Shown here one piece after another: positions 44,539 through 54,672 of a DNA stretch of 64,000 nt. The DNA is taken from positions 207,006 through 271,005 of the forward strand of contig NZ_BBCD01000001.1 of NCBI RefSeq assembly GCF_001311865.1. Reading direction: 5' to 3'. The first letter of the stretch is position 1. Every line of letters begins with the position of its first letter. The stretch is from Piscibacillus salipiscarius JCM 13188 (GTDB taxonomy: Bacteria > Bacillota > Bacilli > Bacillales > Alkalibacillaceae). The notes below the pieces were generated by a model, which did not search any database, was not told the origin of the DNA, and saw nothing but the letters and a program-made list of their open reading frames with translations. The translations under genes and the position numbers were made by a program.

Positions 44539-46772
44539 CTATTGTTCATCATTTTCTTCATTGTTAGGCTCATTCGATCCGTTTTCTTTGCTGTCTTCAT
44601 CATTCGGATTTTGTTGAGGCTGTAGTTCGATCACCAATCTGCTTTCATCGGAAATTTCAGACCCAACCGATAAGTTTTGTTTTGTGACAAACCCTTCACC
44701 AACGTAATCTAATCTCATCCCAACGAGCTCAACTAATGATAAGACATCCCTTAGTGTCCACCCTGTAATATTTGGCATCGTCAGTTCACCATTTGTTTTT
44801 AAAATAACACGCTTATTCGGGTAGACTGATTTATTTTGTTTAGGAACTGAATCAACAATCTTCTCACCATTTCCTAGTACAGTGACATTTAACCCTTTTT
44901 TCTTTAGTTCACTGACCACCTGATTAGCGTCACGTTCATAGATGTCAGTTAACTTAACCGGCTTTGTGACATCTTGAGATTTCTGATCAGGTTCAATTTC
45001 AAGGTAATTTAAACTATTGTTCATGACTGTTTTATAAATATATGACGTTGCATCAGATCCCATGTAGCTATACTCAACTTCTGGTTCTTCAACTGCAACA
45101 TACATCATCAATTTTGGATTGTCTTTTGGTGCCATTCCTATAAATGAATATACATATTTTCCGACACCTTGTTTATAGCCACCACTAGGGGATGGCACCT
45201 GAGCTGTACCGGTTTTACCGAACGAAGTATAACCATCTAGTTTATATTCCTGGCCAGTTCCGTCCTCAGATGTGATGACCGTTTCTAGAATATTTCTAAC
45301 TTGCTTAGCCGTATCCTTTGATATTGGTTTTCCAACCACTTCAGGTTCAGCCTTATAGATGGTTTTTTTACTATCAGGACTTGTTATTTTCTCAGTCACG
45401 TAAGGCTTAACCATTTCACCCTCATTGGCAATGGCCGTTGCACCTTTCATGATTTGAATCGGTGTAAAAGTAGAACCCTGTCCTATTGCAGTGTTAATCT
45501 GTTCTCTAGGATAATTGTAAGATAATTGACCGACTACTTCACCTTCTAAATCGATTTCAGTTGCCTGATCTAAGTGAAACTTAGACATATAATCTAAATA
45601 CGTTTCAGGGCCTAATTGTTCCCATAAGATTCTTGCAAAAGCAACGTTAGAAGAATGTTGGACACCTTGATTATATGTAATTGTCCCCCATCCTCTTCCA
45701 TAGTTGTGGTCTGAGATATAATCGTAATTTTCATTAATTCTCCACCTACCAGATTCATACGTCGCTTGACCGTTATATACGCCTTCTTCAATCGCCGATG
45801 CAAGGGTAAAGATTTTCATCGTAGAACCTGGTTCGAAAGGAGTCGAAATGACATCATTGTACCAATTCTTAATATCATCTCTAGTATTCGGGTTAAAAGT
45901 TGGTCTGTTACTCATCGCTAACACTTCACCTGTTTGAGGGTTCATAACAGCTGCCACAATACGTTTTGGATTATATTCTTCTTGAACAGACGTCATAGCA
46001 TCTTCTAAAACGTTTGGATCTTTTGATCAATCGTTAAGTAGACATTGTTTCCATGTACTGGCTGTTTAATATGCTCTTCAGCATTTAATAATTTAAATCC
46101 AAATTTATCCTGTTGTGATCTAATAAAACCATCTTCACCACTTAATTGATCCTCATAACGTCTTTCAACACCATATGCTCCGATCGTTTCATATTTATTC
46201 TCTTCCTCATTAAGCTTTTGATCTGTAAACCCAATTACACGGGATGCAAATACACCATTTGGGTAATAACGTTCTGTATCTTGATTAAAATAGATTCCTG
46301 GCAGGTCTAATTTTTCAATTTTTTCTTTTTCTTCTTTTGTTAACCCTTTACTATAACGTCCAAATTCAACCTGAAAAGAATCAGTTTCCTTTCCTTTTTG
46401 AAGTATTTCTAGCATACGGCTTTGTTCCATCCCGATAACTGGTGCTAATTGATTGGCTGTCTTTTCCAAATCATCAACATGTAAATTAACTGATGAATTT
46501 GTGGAATACTCTTCACTTAAGACAGCATACATATTATAAACTGTTTTATTACCAGCTAAGACCATACCTGTTTGGTCATAAATTTCACCACGCTCTGCTT
46601 CCATCACGCTACTTGTGTTACGAAATTTTTCTGCATAATCAAGTAAATCGACCGATTGTACTTCACCAGTGATCTGGATGTAAGTAAAACGGCCGATTAA
46701 AAATAGAAAAATTAACGTAAATAAGGATATGACTAAAAACGACATCACATTTTTGTAATTTAAGTTTTTCAT
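44539..46772 (-). CDS. pbpB: Essential class B penicillin-binding protein PBP 2B, frameshifted
   Basis: PBP 2B is the division-specific transpeptidase of the septum. It has one N-terminal membrane helix (VISLFTLIFLFLIGRFTYI), a pedestal domain, the active-site STMK (FEPGSTMKIFTLAS), SSN (QHSSNVAFARI) and KTGTAQVPSP motifs, and two C-terminal PASTA repeats (KLTDIYERDANQVVSELKKK and MPNITGWTLRDVLSLVEL) followed by an Asn/Glu-rich tail. An indel near 46000 joins the two open pieces at IQTFLEDAM. About 745 residues. The adjacent spoVD copy is the sporulation paralogue. Confidence 0.95.
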
Positions 46773-46785
46773 GGACTTAACACCC

Positions 46786-47159
46786 TTAGTTTGTTTGAGT
46801 CGCTTGTTTTACATTTGAATTCTTTATACTTAGTCCGTGCTTCTCTGCTTCAGCTAAGATTCGACTAGGTTTGCTCAGTTCTTTTACCTCTGCTTGCAGT
46901 GCATTGTTTTCAACCTCGACCTGCGCAATATTCGAATCGACTCTCTGAATATCTCGATTGACTGAATCAAGTGAAGAAGAATACTGAACCACAAAATCAT
47001 TGTCATAGCAATAATCACGAGTCCAGTTGTATAAAGAAACTTTTCACCTTTTGTAAACCAAGCCTTTTTAACAGAACGTTGCTTTTTAGGTCTTGGGCTT
47101 TGTTGTTCTGTTGTTTTATCAGGAATCATTGAATACTTTCTTATTTGTTCTGCCGCCAT
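46786..47159 (-). CDS. ftsL: Division protein FtsL, frameshifted
   Basis: FtsL is a bitopic coiled-coil protein that partners DivIC and DivIB. A basic cytoplasmic part (PRPKKQRSVKKAWFTKGEK) precedes the membrane helix (TTGLVIIAMTMILWF) and an extracytoplasmic coiled coil (VNRDIQRVDSNIAQVEVENNAL). An indel near 46990, right after the membrane helix, breaks the frame. About 124 residues. It is flanked by rsmH and pbpB, its invariable neighbours in Bacilli, which is the main support given the poor conservation of FtsL. Confidence 0.9.
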
Positions 47160-47162
47160 TGT

Positions 47163-48137
47163 TTAATTCCTCCTCTGAGTCATTGAATATTGATCTTCCC
47201 ATTCTTTTACTTTCTCAACAATTCTTAGTTTTGCAGATCTCGATCGTCTATTTTCTTCAAGCTCATCTTCGCTAGGTACAATTGGTTTGCGTGTAATCAG
47301 TTTAAAAGGTGGTTCAACCTCATCCGGCATTACTGGAAGATCTTTAGGTATTGGAGGACTAGAACTCCATTTTTTCATTGATTGTTTACAAATACGATCC
47401 TCTAAAGAATGAAAGGTAATAACAGCGATTCGACCACCAATACTTACTTGTCTTGCCGCTTGATCTAAAGCTTTTTCAAATACAGCTAATTCATCGTTAA
47501 CAGCAATTCGAATTGCTTGAAATACTCTCTTTGCTGGATGTCCACCTTTTCTTCTTGCAAAAGCCGGTATACCTTCTTTAATTAAATCAACCAATTCATA
47601 TGTCGTTTTAATTGGTTGTGCGCTTCGAGCTTTCTCAATCTTTCTCGCAATTTGTTTTGAAAACTTCTCTTCCCCGTACCTTGTAAAAATTCTAACTAAA
47701 TCTTCAAATGCCCATTCATTGACAACTTCATAAGCACTTAACGTGTTTTCTTGATTCATTCTCATGTCTAATGGCGCATCGTGTTGATAACTAAATCCAC
47801 GTTCAGCTTCATCTAATTGGGGTGATGAAACTCCTAAATCAAATAAAATTCCATCAACATGTTCTACCCCTAATTCAATTAAGGCCTCACTTAAGTTGGC
47901 AAAATTGTCATGAACCAAAGTAATACGATCTTCATAATCGGACAGTACTTGTTTGGCATAATTAATTGCTTTAAGATCTTGGTCAAACGCAATTAACCTT
48001 CCCTCTGAAGATAAATGTTTTGCAATTTGACTAGAGTGTCCTGCTCCCCCAAGTGTACAATCCACATAAACTCCATTTTCTTTGATGTCTAACCCCTTGA
48101 TTGCTTCATCATTTAGTACACTGTAGTGCTCAAACAT
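47163..48137 (-). CDS. rsmH: 16S rRNA C1402 N4-methyltransferase RsmH (MraW)
   Basis: RsmH methylates N4 of C1402 in the 16S rRNA decoding centre, using S-adenosylmethionine. The intact 324-residue frame has the SAM-binding [45 protein letters not shown] and [11 protein letters not shown] motifs. It follows mraZ by 17 bases and precedes ftsL by three bases in the same transcript. One of the few genes here with no indel. Confidence 0.97.
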   Translation of the reverse strand: MFEHYSVLNDEAIKGLDIKENGVYVDCTLGGAGHSSQIAKHLSSEGRLIAFDQDLKAINYAKQVLSDYEDRITLVHDNFANLSEALIELGVEHVDGILFDLGVSSPQLDEAERGFSYQHDAPLDMRMNQENTLSAYEVVNEWAFEDLVRIFTRYGEEKFSKQIARKIEKARSAQPIKTTYELVDLIKEGIPAFARRKGGHPAKRVFQAIRIAVNDELAVFEKALDQAARQVSIGGRIAVITFHSLEDRICKQSMKKWSSSPPIPKDLPVMPDEVEPPFKLITRKPIVPSEDELEENRRSRSAKLRIVEKVKEWEDQYSMTQRRN

Positions 48138-48154
48138 GCCGGCACCCCTTTGCC

Positions 48155-48585
48155 TTAAATATCAAAATCCATTAAGTTCTCTGCAATGTCTGCAAAGGAT
48201 TCTTCTGATTCTTCCACATAGTCTGTCCATTTTTCTTTAGCCCATAATTCAATTCGGTTTGAAACACCGATGACGATACATTCCTTGTCTAAATCTGCAA
48301 ATTTTCTAAGTGGTGCTGGAATGTTAATTCGCCCTTGTTTGTCAATCTCACATTCAACCGCTCCAGAAAAGAAGAAGCGTGTGAATGCTCGGGCGTCTTT
48401 TTCGTTAAAGGTAATTTTTTTAATTTCTCTTCTAAAACTCGCCATTCTTCTTGTGGGTAAGCGAATAGACAGTTGTCTAAGCCACGTGTTAAAACAAACG
48501 ATTCACCAAGCCCGTCACGAAATTTCGCAGGCACAATGATTCGTCCTTTTGTATCTATATTATGTTGAAATTCACCCATGAACAT
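48155..48585 (-). CDS. mraZ: Transcriptional regulator MraZ, frameshifted
   Basis: MraZ is an AbrB-fold DNA-binding protein that forms a ring and controls its own dcw operon through repeated GTGG-type boxes. Two tandem half-domains are seen: [20 protein letters not shown] with [20 protein letters not shown], and [19 protein letters not shown] with [16 protein letters not shown]. An indel near 48400 (after LPLTKK) breaks the frame. Start ATG at 48585 gives MFMGEF, the family's usual start. About 143 residues. Clear operator-like repeats lie upstream. Confidence 0.94.
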
Positions 48586-48595
48586 AGACTTCGCC

Positions 48596-48638
48596 CCACT
48601 TTTCATTTAGTTTACCACATTCCCCCACTATCTACCAC
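48596..48638 (-). promoter_or_regulatory. MraZ operator: GTGG repeats upstream of mraZ
   Basis: On the minus strand GTGG occurs at 48638-48635, 48628-48625 and 48618-48615, exactly ten bases apart (GTGGTAGATA GTGGGGGAAT GTGGTAAACT broken here for clarity), with a fourth at 48599-48596, 19 bases further on. Repeated GTGG boxes at about ten-base spacing are the known MraZ target, so this is the probable autoregulatory operator. Confidence 0.82.
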
Positions 48639-48670
48639 ATCATTTCACTATTTTTTCTAAAAAAATTAAA

Positions 48671-48703
48671 AAAGCATATCCAGAAACTTTCTGGATATGC
48701 TTT
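48671..48703 (-). terminator. Rho-independent terminator downstream of bshC
   Basis: The stem AAAGCATATCCAGAAA/TTTCTGGATATGCTTT has a short loop. On the minus strand it is followed by a TTTTAATTTTTTT run, ending the bshC transcript upstream of the mraZ promoter. Confidence 0.85.
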
Positions 48704-48734
48704 AATACAGGGTTTTTAGCTATAAATTTGATAG

Positions 48735-48759
48735 GTGGTAGATGGTGGTGAACAAGTGG
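48735..48759 (+). promoter_or_regulatory. Second GTGG cluster, opposite orientation
   Basis: On the plus strand GTGG occurs at 48735, 48745 and 48756 (spacing 10 and 11), just past the bshC stop and on the far side of the terminator from the mraZ operator. Sequence and spacing match the operator at 48615-48638 in inverted orientation (GTGGTAGAT shared). A second MraZ site is the simplest reading. Confidence 0.5.
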
Positions 48760-50379
48760 TTAAATTTCAACAACTAAATGATCTTGTTCCCATCTTCGTG
48801 GAGTGCTCATTAATAAGTTGGGTAATTCTAACCCAAATTCATTCATAAAGTGGATGATGTTCCACATTCTTTCTTGGAGACCACACTCAGGGTAATAATA
48901 AGCATTTAACTCCTCAAATTGAGCGATTGTATGCTTGTGTTGATCATTGACTACTTTCATCATACGTTTTTCTAATTTGTTTAGTTCTGATTTAATAATT
49001 TTCAAATTTGAATCAGCATATGAACCCAAATCATCTTGGATCTCATAAGCTACTTCCCTTACCGGTTGGTGAAGCGTATCAATATCTTGACTGACTTGAT
49101 TAATCATTTCCTCTATAGGTGAAGAAGTTTGTCTCTTTAGCCAGTTCATTTTATACCAATTAGTTCCTTCATTAATTACTTGGCTTATATCAATACCAAA
49201 TCGTTCTAACCATTGTTTATGTTTAGAATCTAAAAATGTAATGGAAAGACGCGGTGTAATGATTGGAAATTGCAAATCAACCTCTTCAAATGCTGGCTTT
49301 AAAGCTGACCAGTAGCCAATCTCACCTGGCCCACCTATAAACGATAATACAGGAAAGACCATCTCTTGCATCATAGGTCTGGTCACAACATTGTTACTAA
49401 ATCTCTCCGGATGATGATCAATCTCGGATAACAACTCATCAGTGCCAAAAGACACCAAGTCATCCTTTGATCTCCATATACCATCTACAACTTCAAGTAA
49501 CAGCCTTTCACCATTTAAGTGGTAAAAGATGTGTCCATCTTCTGTAGTTGCATCTAAATTGATTTGATAACCTTGGCGATTTAACTCATCAAGTTCGTTT
49601 ACAACGGATGTTGCTATAGCTTTCTGCTTAGATACGATCTTCTTAAAATAATCTTTCTCTATTTCACGTAACTTTGAATCATTTGAATCCACTAGCACTA
49701 GACCGTATTGGTGGAACAATTGGTTAATTAATTTCGCAAAAAATCAACATAGGAATCATCATGACTATAAGAAGATTTGATTAATTGATATAATTCTTTA
49801 GAATAAGATGTTTCATTTAATGTCGAGAATACCTCATCTAGCCAGTTATTTAATTCAGTTACATCAATTTTCCGGCTTGAAACTGGTGTCTTCTCAGGTG
49901 AATTGGACTGAAGTTTTAGCTTTTTAAACCTTGAATTTTGATAGGCAAAAATATGATTAATTTCCTCAAAATCGTGATCTTCACCCGCAATCCAAAACAC
50001 CGGAACAACAGGCTTACCTAAAAATTCTTCTTGTTCCTTTGCTTGAAGTAAAATAGACACAATTTTATTAATCGTATATAAAGGACCTGTTAAAATTCCC
50101 GCTTGTTGTCCTCCTATAACAACAACAGAGTCCGAATTTCGAATAGCTTCTATTTGTTTTTATTTCGTCAGTTAAACCCCATTTTTCGTTCTGCTCTAAC
50201 AAGACATCTGCTAACTGGTCACGCTGATAATTTTGACTCATTAAATATTCATAGCGTTTTTTGAAATTCTGTAAATGATATGGATCATAATGAAAATGAG
50301 TATAAATGCTTTCTTCACGATTACGGTAATCTTTTATTAGAGATGATTGATTATTAAGTTCAATTGAATGACATTTCAT
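48760..50379 (-). CDS. bshC: Bacillithiol synthase (cysteine-adding enzyme) BshC, frameshifted
   Basis: BshC adds cysteine to glucosaminyl-malate in the last step of bacillithiol synthesis. The protein begins MKCHSIELNNQSSLIKDYRN and carries the family segments PVFWIAGEDHDFEEINHIF, VFPVLSFIGGPGEIGYWSALK and ITPRLSITFLD, with a long C-terminal coiled coil and a CGLQERMWNIIHFMNEFG end. Indels near 50160, 50060 and 49735 divide it. About 540 residues, normal length. It lies upstream of mraZ as yllA does in Bacillus subtilis. Confidence 0.94.
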
Positions 50380-50468
50380 AGACTAATACCTTCCTTTTAC
50401 GAGCTCACTAGTTCATTCCGTATGTTATTGTATCGAATATTCCATGCATTTTCACTTCATATGTTTTA

Positions 50469-50841
50469 TTATAAATAAGTTATGTAGATTCCAATTGGTA
50501 ATAATATGGTGTAAGTAATAACTAAAATGATAAATCCTGCTCTCCAAACAACTCTTACGGCCCTCATAATGTTGATTTCTAGTTCTTTACGCCATTGCAT
50601 CGTGATGACAACTATGACACCTAGCATAAACAATAACAAGAAATACACTATAAAAGACCGATTAAGTAAATTAAATAAAATAGCATTAACTGCTATAAGG
50701 AAGAATAAGTTTGATAAATCTGCAGCAAATTTAGTTGATCTGGTTGCCTGCCGCGTCACTTTTTTCATAATTATAAAAAGAATAAAACGTTATATAAGGA
50801 AAAGTTGCCAGTATAGCAATAAGTGTCGATAAAAAATCCAT
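50469..50841 (-). CDS. DUF3397 membrane protein, frameshifted
   Basis: A small membrane protein with four hydrophobic segments (LSTLIAILATFPYITFY, LSNLFFLIAVNAILFNLL, YFLLLFMLGVIVVITMQW and FIILVITYTILLPIGIYI). This matches the DUF3397 family found between bshC and panE in Bacillaceae; function unknown. ATG at 50841 has AAGGAGAG five bases upstream. An indel near 50768 shifts the frame at YFYSFYIMKK. About 124 residues. Confidence 0.78.
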
Positions 50842-50852
50842 TACGCTCTCCT

Positions 50853-51706
50853 TTAATGATTAATTTCTTTAGCTTTAATTAAATGGTACATATTTGACTG
50901 AGTCGGAACGTCAATCTTGGATTGTTTCACAATGTATCCATTTATAGACTCGATTTCAGTCGTTCGCTTCATCCTTATATCGACTAACATTGATGAAACA
51001 TTATTCTTTGTATTATGAGCAACTTCCTGCACCTTTTCCCAGGACTTTTCGCAGTTCATCTCAAGCACTTCAGAAGCTTCCTTAGACAGTTGATAAGCTA
51101 TTTTCTTTAAATATGGATTGGTGATTACTTGTCCATTCTCTATATCAAACAACGCTGTAAGTGGATTAATAACGCTATTTACAATCACTTTTTCGTTCAT
51201 AGTTTGAATGATGTCATCATCATAAAAACAGGAAAATCGGAAGCGTATAGTTGATGTTGAATATGCTTCGCATCATTATGCTCTTGGAAATCACCCACTT
51301 TAATCTGACCTAGCCCATTTAATTGAACTTGATGAGAATTGACCTTTGAGACGCCGTGTTCACACACTCCCAACATAATAAAATGATTCAGTTCTTGAAT
51401 CATTTGTATATGGCTTAAACCATTTTGAATAAATAATAGACACGTTTTATCTAAGCTATTTAATATAGGCATTAGGTATGCTAAATGTGGTTGTTTGACA
51501 CAGATAATAATCAAGTCATGTTTCTGCAGTCTTTCAATGGTTTTAACACGAATTTGATAGCGATCTTTATTAATTTGAATACCATTCTCTCTTATTTCAT
51601 TTAGCTGCTTTTGGTTTCTCACATAACCCGTTACATCGTGACGTTCAGACAATTTAGATGAAATGAATAACCCAACGGCACCTAAACCAATAATACCAAT
51701 ATCCAT
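50853..51706 (-). CDS. panE: 2-dehydropantoate 2-reductase family protein, frameshifted
   Basis: A ketopantoate reductase-type oxidoreductase (PanE/ApbA, YlbQ-like). The N-terminal Rossmann motif IGIIGLGAVGLFIS and the IICVKQP segment, and the C-terminal NSVINPLTALFDIENGQV and SSMLVDIRMKRTTEIESINGY helices with catalytic Lys/Asn-containing segments are visible. The start at 51706 follows GGAG. An indel near 51205 breaks the frame at the hinge. About 285 residues. It is the likely pantothenate-pathway enzyme but family paralogues exist. Confidence 0.87.
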
Positions 51707-51864
51707 TACATTCACTCCGCATTAGATTCAATACTATCTATTTTATCAGAAAATTGTTAAATGTCCCTTTAAAATTGATCTTACTATTATTAAAGGGCTT
51801 CCATTTTCAACACCACCTATTTATATTATAATAAAATTGAGCATGAATAAGGGGGCTTATAGAT

Positions 51865-52343
51865 ATGTTAGGCGAGGTAGAACGTTTATTAATCAACTTT
51901 AAAACGTTAGAAGAATTTAAAAAGTTTAAAGAATATGGTATTCAAGAATTATCAATGTTAGAAGATTTGCAACACAATATGATCGAAAACAACAGTGAAT
52001 CCCCGTTTTTGGTATTTATTATGGTAACTCTTTAGTTGCTAGAATGAGCTTATATCAAGTCGATCAAAAATATGATTACTATTTTGACCCTAAACAAGAC
52101 TATTTAGAACTATGGAAATTAGAAGTATTGGAGAACTATCGTCACAAGGGTTTTGGTAAAAAACTAGTTGATTTTGCTAAAAGCTTTGGACTACCGATCA
52201 AGACTAATGCTCGTATTAATTCCCAAGGGTTCTGGGAAAAGATGGGTTTTCAGCCTGCCAATTATGATATGGAACGTGACTTAGGTCAAAACCCATTTAT
52301 ATGGATGCCTGATGGTGTGGATGAAAAAGTTAGTGAAGAGTAA
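51865..52343 (+). CDS. ylbP: GNAT-family N-acetyltransferase YlbP, frameshifted
   Basis: A GNAT acetyltransferase whose substrate is unknown. The acetyl-CoA loop is seen as KLEVLENYRHKGFGKKLVDFAKS, and the end INSQGFWEKMGFQPANYDMERD is typical of YlbP. The ATG at 51865 has GGGGG eight bases upstream. An indel near 52005 (SPFFGIYYG in the restored frame) breaks it. About 160 residues. It is divergent from panE and convergent with rsfA, the same neighbourhood as in Bacillus subtilis. Confidence 0.87.
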
Positions 52344-52369
52344 CAAGCAAATTAAATTCCTATACACAA

Positions 52370-52411
52370 AAACAATCTTCCATCTTTAAAATTAGATGGA
52401 AGATTGTTTTT
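52370..52411. terminator. Bidirectional terminator between ylbP and rsfA
   Basis: AACAATCTTCCATCT and AGATGGAAGATTGTT pair around a TTAAAATT loop, with a T-run on the plus side (TTTTTATTT) and an A-run on the other, so it can serve both convergent genes. Confidence 0.88.
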
Positions 52412-52862
52412 ATTTATGTTGTTTACTTTTAACTTCACTAATCTTGTTATATATATCATCGATGATTCGTTCATATCGTTCAATCTGTTGTTTCAATTGC
52501 GTATGTTCTGGATCTAAACTTTTATGTTTCGATGTTTCGCCTTGAGTATAGTAAACACCTTTGAGCTGCTCTAATTGATTAATCACTTCATCAAAAGCTT
52601 TCATTTTTGGGTATGAAGGGAGTGAACCCGTAGAATCATTGAGCTTCTTACGACTTTGTTTTGCTAAATCAATAGCTTGCCTGTATTGTTTTCTTAAGTT
52701 TGCATTCCACCTGAACCCACAAGCCTGAGGGGTTCTTGATAACCGTTCTCCGACTTCCTCAAAAGCTTTCATTTGCGTTTTACCTTCTCGTATATAACGT
52801 AATACTGTCTCAGCTAGAAGTAAATCTTCATCTTTCGTCCATGCATCCTGCCTCGTTGACAT
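52410..52862 (-). CDS. rsfA: Prespore-specific transcriptional regulator RsfA
   Basis: RsfA fine-tunes sigma-F-dependent genes in the forespore. The Myb/SANT-like N-terminal domain ([26 protein letters not shown] and [22 protein letters not shown]) and the C-terminal coiled coil are typical of the RsfA family. The frame is intact, about 150 residues, with the start at 52862 (MSTRQDAW). It corresponds to ylbO in the Bacillus subtilis order ylbP-ylbO-rpmF. Confidence 0.92.
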   Translation of the reverse strand: MSTRQDAWTKDEDLLLAETVLRYIREGKTQMKAFEEVGERLSRTPQACGFRWNANLRKQYRQAIDLAKQSRKKLNDSTGSLPSYPKMKAFDEVINQLEQLKGVYYTQGETSKHKSLDPEHTQLKQQIERYERIIDDIYNKISEVKSKQHK

Positions 52863-52945
52863 CACTATACACCCCTTAACTCTATTAACTTTAATAATAC
52901 TCTATGCAAGTCATTAAGAGGTTAGAAGGATTTGTATATTATTTT

Positions 52946-53699
52946 TTAGATAAAAATTGCTTGACGGCCCTTTTATGCTCATCTGAAACCCAAAGCTTAC
53001 TACAAGTTCTCACTTCATCTTCCATTCTTTTTTCATTAAATTAAGTTCCATGAAATTCAGCCTTTGTTTTTTCCAATGTCTCATTTGTTCAACACTACGA
53101 TCAATGTATGGCTTCAGGGCTTCATGATTCTCAGAAATGGTTAAGTCATTTATTTCCTTCTGAAAAAATCCTATCGTTAACAGTTCACTAGTTGTTTTGA
53201 TATCTGATTCAATCATCCATTGAAAAGCATGATTAGAGTTTATACGTTCATACAAAAGGGTACCACCGCCCCAGCCAGTTGCTATTCCTAATTTTCCTTG
53301 AATAAAGCCGAAGTCAGCATTAGGTGTAGCAAATCTGAAATCGCATGCAGAAGCCAGTTCGAGACCACCACCTCTTGCTAAGCCATTTAGCCATGCAATG
53401 GTTGGAATATGTAAAGTGGCTAATTTGTATATTATTTCTTGCATAGGCTTCAATGTCTTATAAGCTTCTTGTTCAGACATCTCTCCATGAAAATCGTTTA
53501 GATCTCCACCAGAACAAAATGCTTTCTCTCCGTTACCAGTGATGATTAAGAATTTAAGGTCATGACGATTAGTCACTTCAGTCAGGTGATTGTCCAGCTC
53601 TTTAATTGTATTTTTAGAAATAGAGTTTAACTTGTGTGGACGATTTAATGTAATGACTGCGTACTGTTTTGGGTCAATATAAAGTGAACTTTCAGCCAT
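52946..53699 (-). CDS. Enoyl-CoA hydratase/isomerase family protein, frameshifted
   Basis: A crotonase-fold enzyme. ITLNRPHKLNSIS, the oxyanion-hole segments CSGGDLNDFHG and NGLARGGGLELASACDFRFA, and FGFIQGKLGIATGWGG are visible. One typical catalytic glutamate lies in the GGGLELA-FGFIQ region; the pattern resembles 3-hydroxyisobutyryl-CoA hydrolase-like or general enoyl-CoA hydratases, so substrate cannot be assigned. An indel near 53010 ends the frame early; the restored tail (TCSKLWVSDEHKRAVKQFLS) runs to 52946. No counterpart exists at this place in Bacillus subtilis. Confidence 0.82.
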
Positions 53700-53724
53700 T
53701 GAATTCTCTCCTTAATTATTAATA

Positions 53725-53756
53725 TAAAAAAAAGATGCCTCAATGATGAGACATCT
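53725..53756 (-). terminator. Rho-independent terminator of rpmF
   Basis: On the minus strand AGATGTCTCA/TGAGGCATCT with a four-base loop is followed by TTTTTTTTAT, five bases past the rpmF stop. Confidence 0.9.
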
Positions 53757-53761
53757 CTTCC

Positions 53762-53933
53762 TTACTTCTCAACTACCTCTTTACCATCATAGTGACCACA
53801 TGATTTACATACGTGGTGAGGTTTTGTATATTCACCGCAATTTGAACATTCTACCATACCAGGTACATGTAATTTTATGCGTACGACGTTGGCGTTTAAC
53901 TTTTTTAGAAGTTCTTCTCTTTGGTACTGCCAT
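53762..53933 (-). CDS. rpmF: Ribosomal protein bL32, frameshifted
   Basis: bL32 is a small protein of the 50S subunit. The restored sequence [20 protein letters not shown], then [20 protein letters not shown] and [12 protein letters not shown], has the zinc-binding C-x-x-C...C-x-x-C form, 57 residues. Two As are missing from an A-run near 53872, so the raw frame ends early. It lies directly after the DUF177 gene (ylbN), its usual partner, with a ribosome site AGGGAGGTG upstream of the ATG at 53933. Confidence 0.93.
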
Positions 53934-53980
53934 GTGTTACACCTCCCTTAAAGTAATCCCAATTTATAGGGATATTTACA

Positions 53981-54516
53981 TTAATCTTTTTTGTCATCAA
54001 AATTTTTAATGAAGATAAACGAGGGTCTACCTTCTCTTGTTCTTCTTCTTCGTGTTTAGCTTTTAAGTCTAAATGTTCATCTTCTTGAAGAAGATCCCAA
54101 CCGCTTCCTTCAGAAACGATATTATCCATCGTTGCCTCATCACTATACACTCTTAAAGGAACTTCCAATAAAATATTTTCCTTGATATAAGGCATTAAGT
54201 CAAGCACTTCTTGATCAATAAAATGAATATCTTCATCATTTTGAGCTTGATATTCACTCGTAGTAAACTGATCAATAGCTTGAACCGAAAATTCATACGG
54301 AACATCAACTAAAGTTCTTGCGCAAGGTAATGTCATCGTCCCTTTGATGGTGTAACGAAATGTATACGTTTCACTACGGACCGATACGTCACCTTTCACA
54401 TTTACATCTGTAATATTCCTAATATCGTTTTCCATACGTTCTAATTCATCTACGTTAACCGTATCTTCAAAATCATATGGAGCTTCTCGTTTTATTTTTT
54501 GTAAGGAAAATTTCAT
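53981..54516 (-). CDS. ylbN: YceD/DUF177 family protein (YlbN), 3' end frameshifted
   Basis: A DUF177 (YceD) protein, whose plant and bacterial relatives assist 23S rRNA or 50S assembly; always encoded next to rpmF. The segments MTLPCARTLVDVPYEFSVQA and EVLDLMPYIKENILLEVPLR, and the acidic GWDLLQEDEH part are typical. In the raw sequence the frame runs 26 codons past the end into rpmF. Restoring one A near 54000 gives the end LKNFDDKKD with a stop at 53981. About 179 residues. Confidence 0.9.
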
Positions 54517-54672
54517 AATATCACCTCAAGGCAACAAGAGTTATTGTAAAAGGAAATGAACCTTTTGTCAATATTTTTTCTTAACACCAACTATTTTAAT
54601 CAAAATCTGCTTGATTTTATCATCTAATCCTTCTAAATTAGAATTATCAAAGAATTTTAGGCGGTGTTTTAA

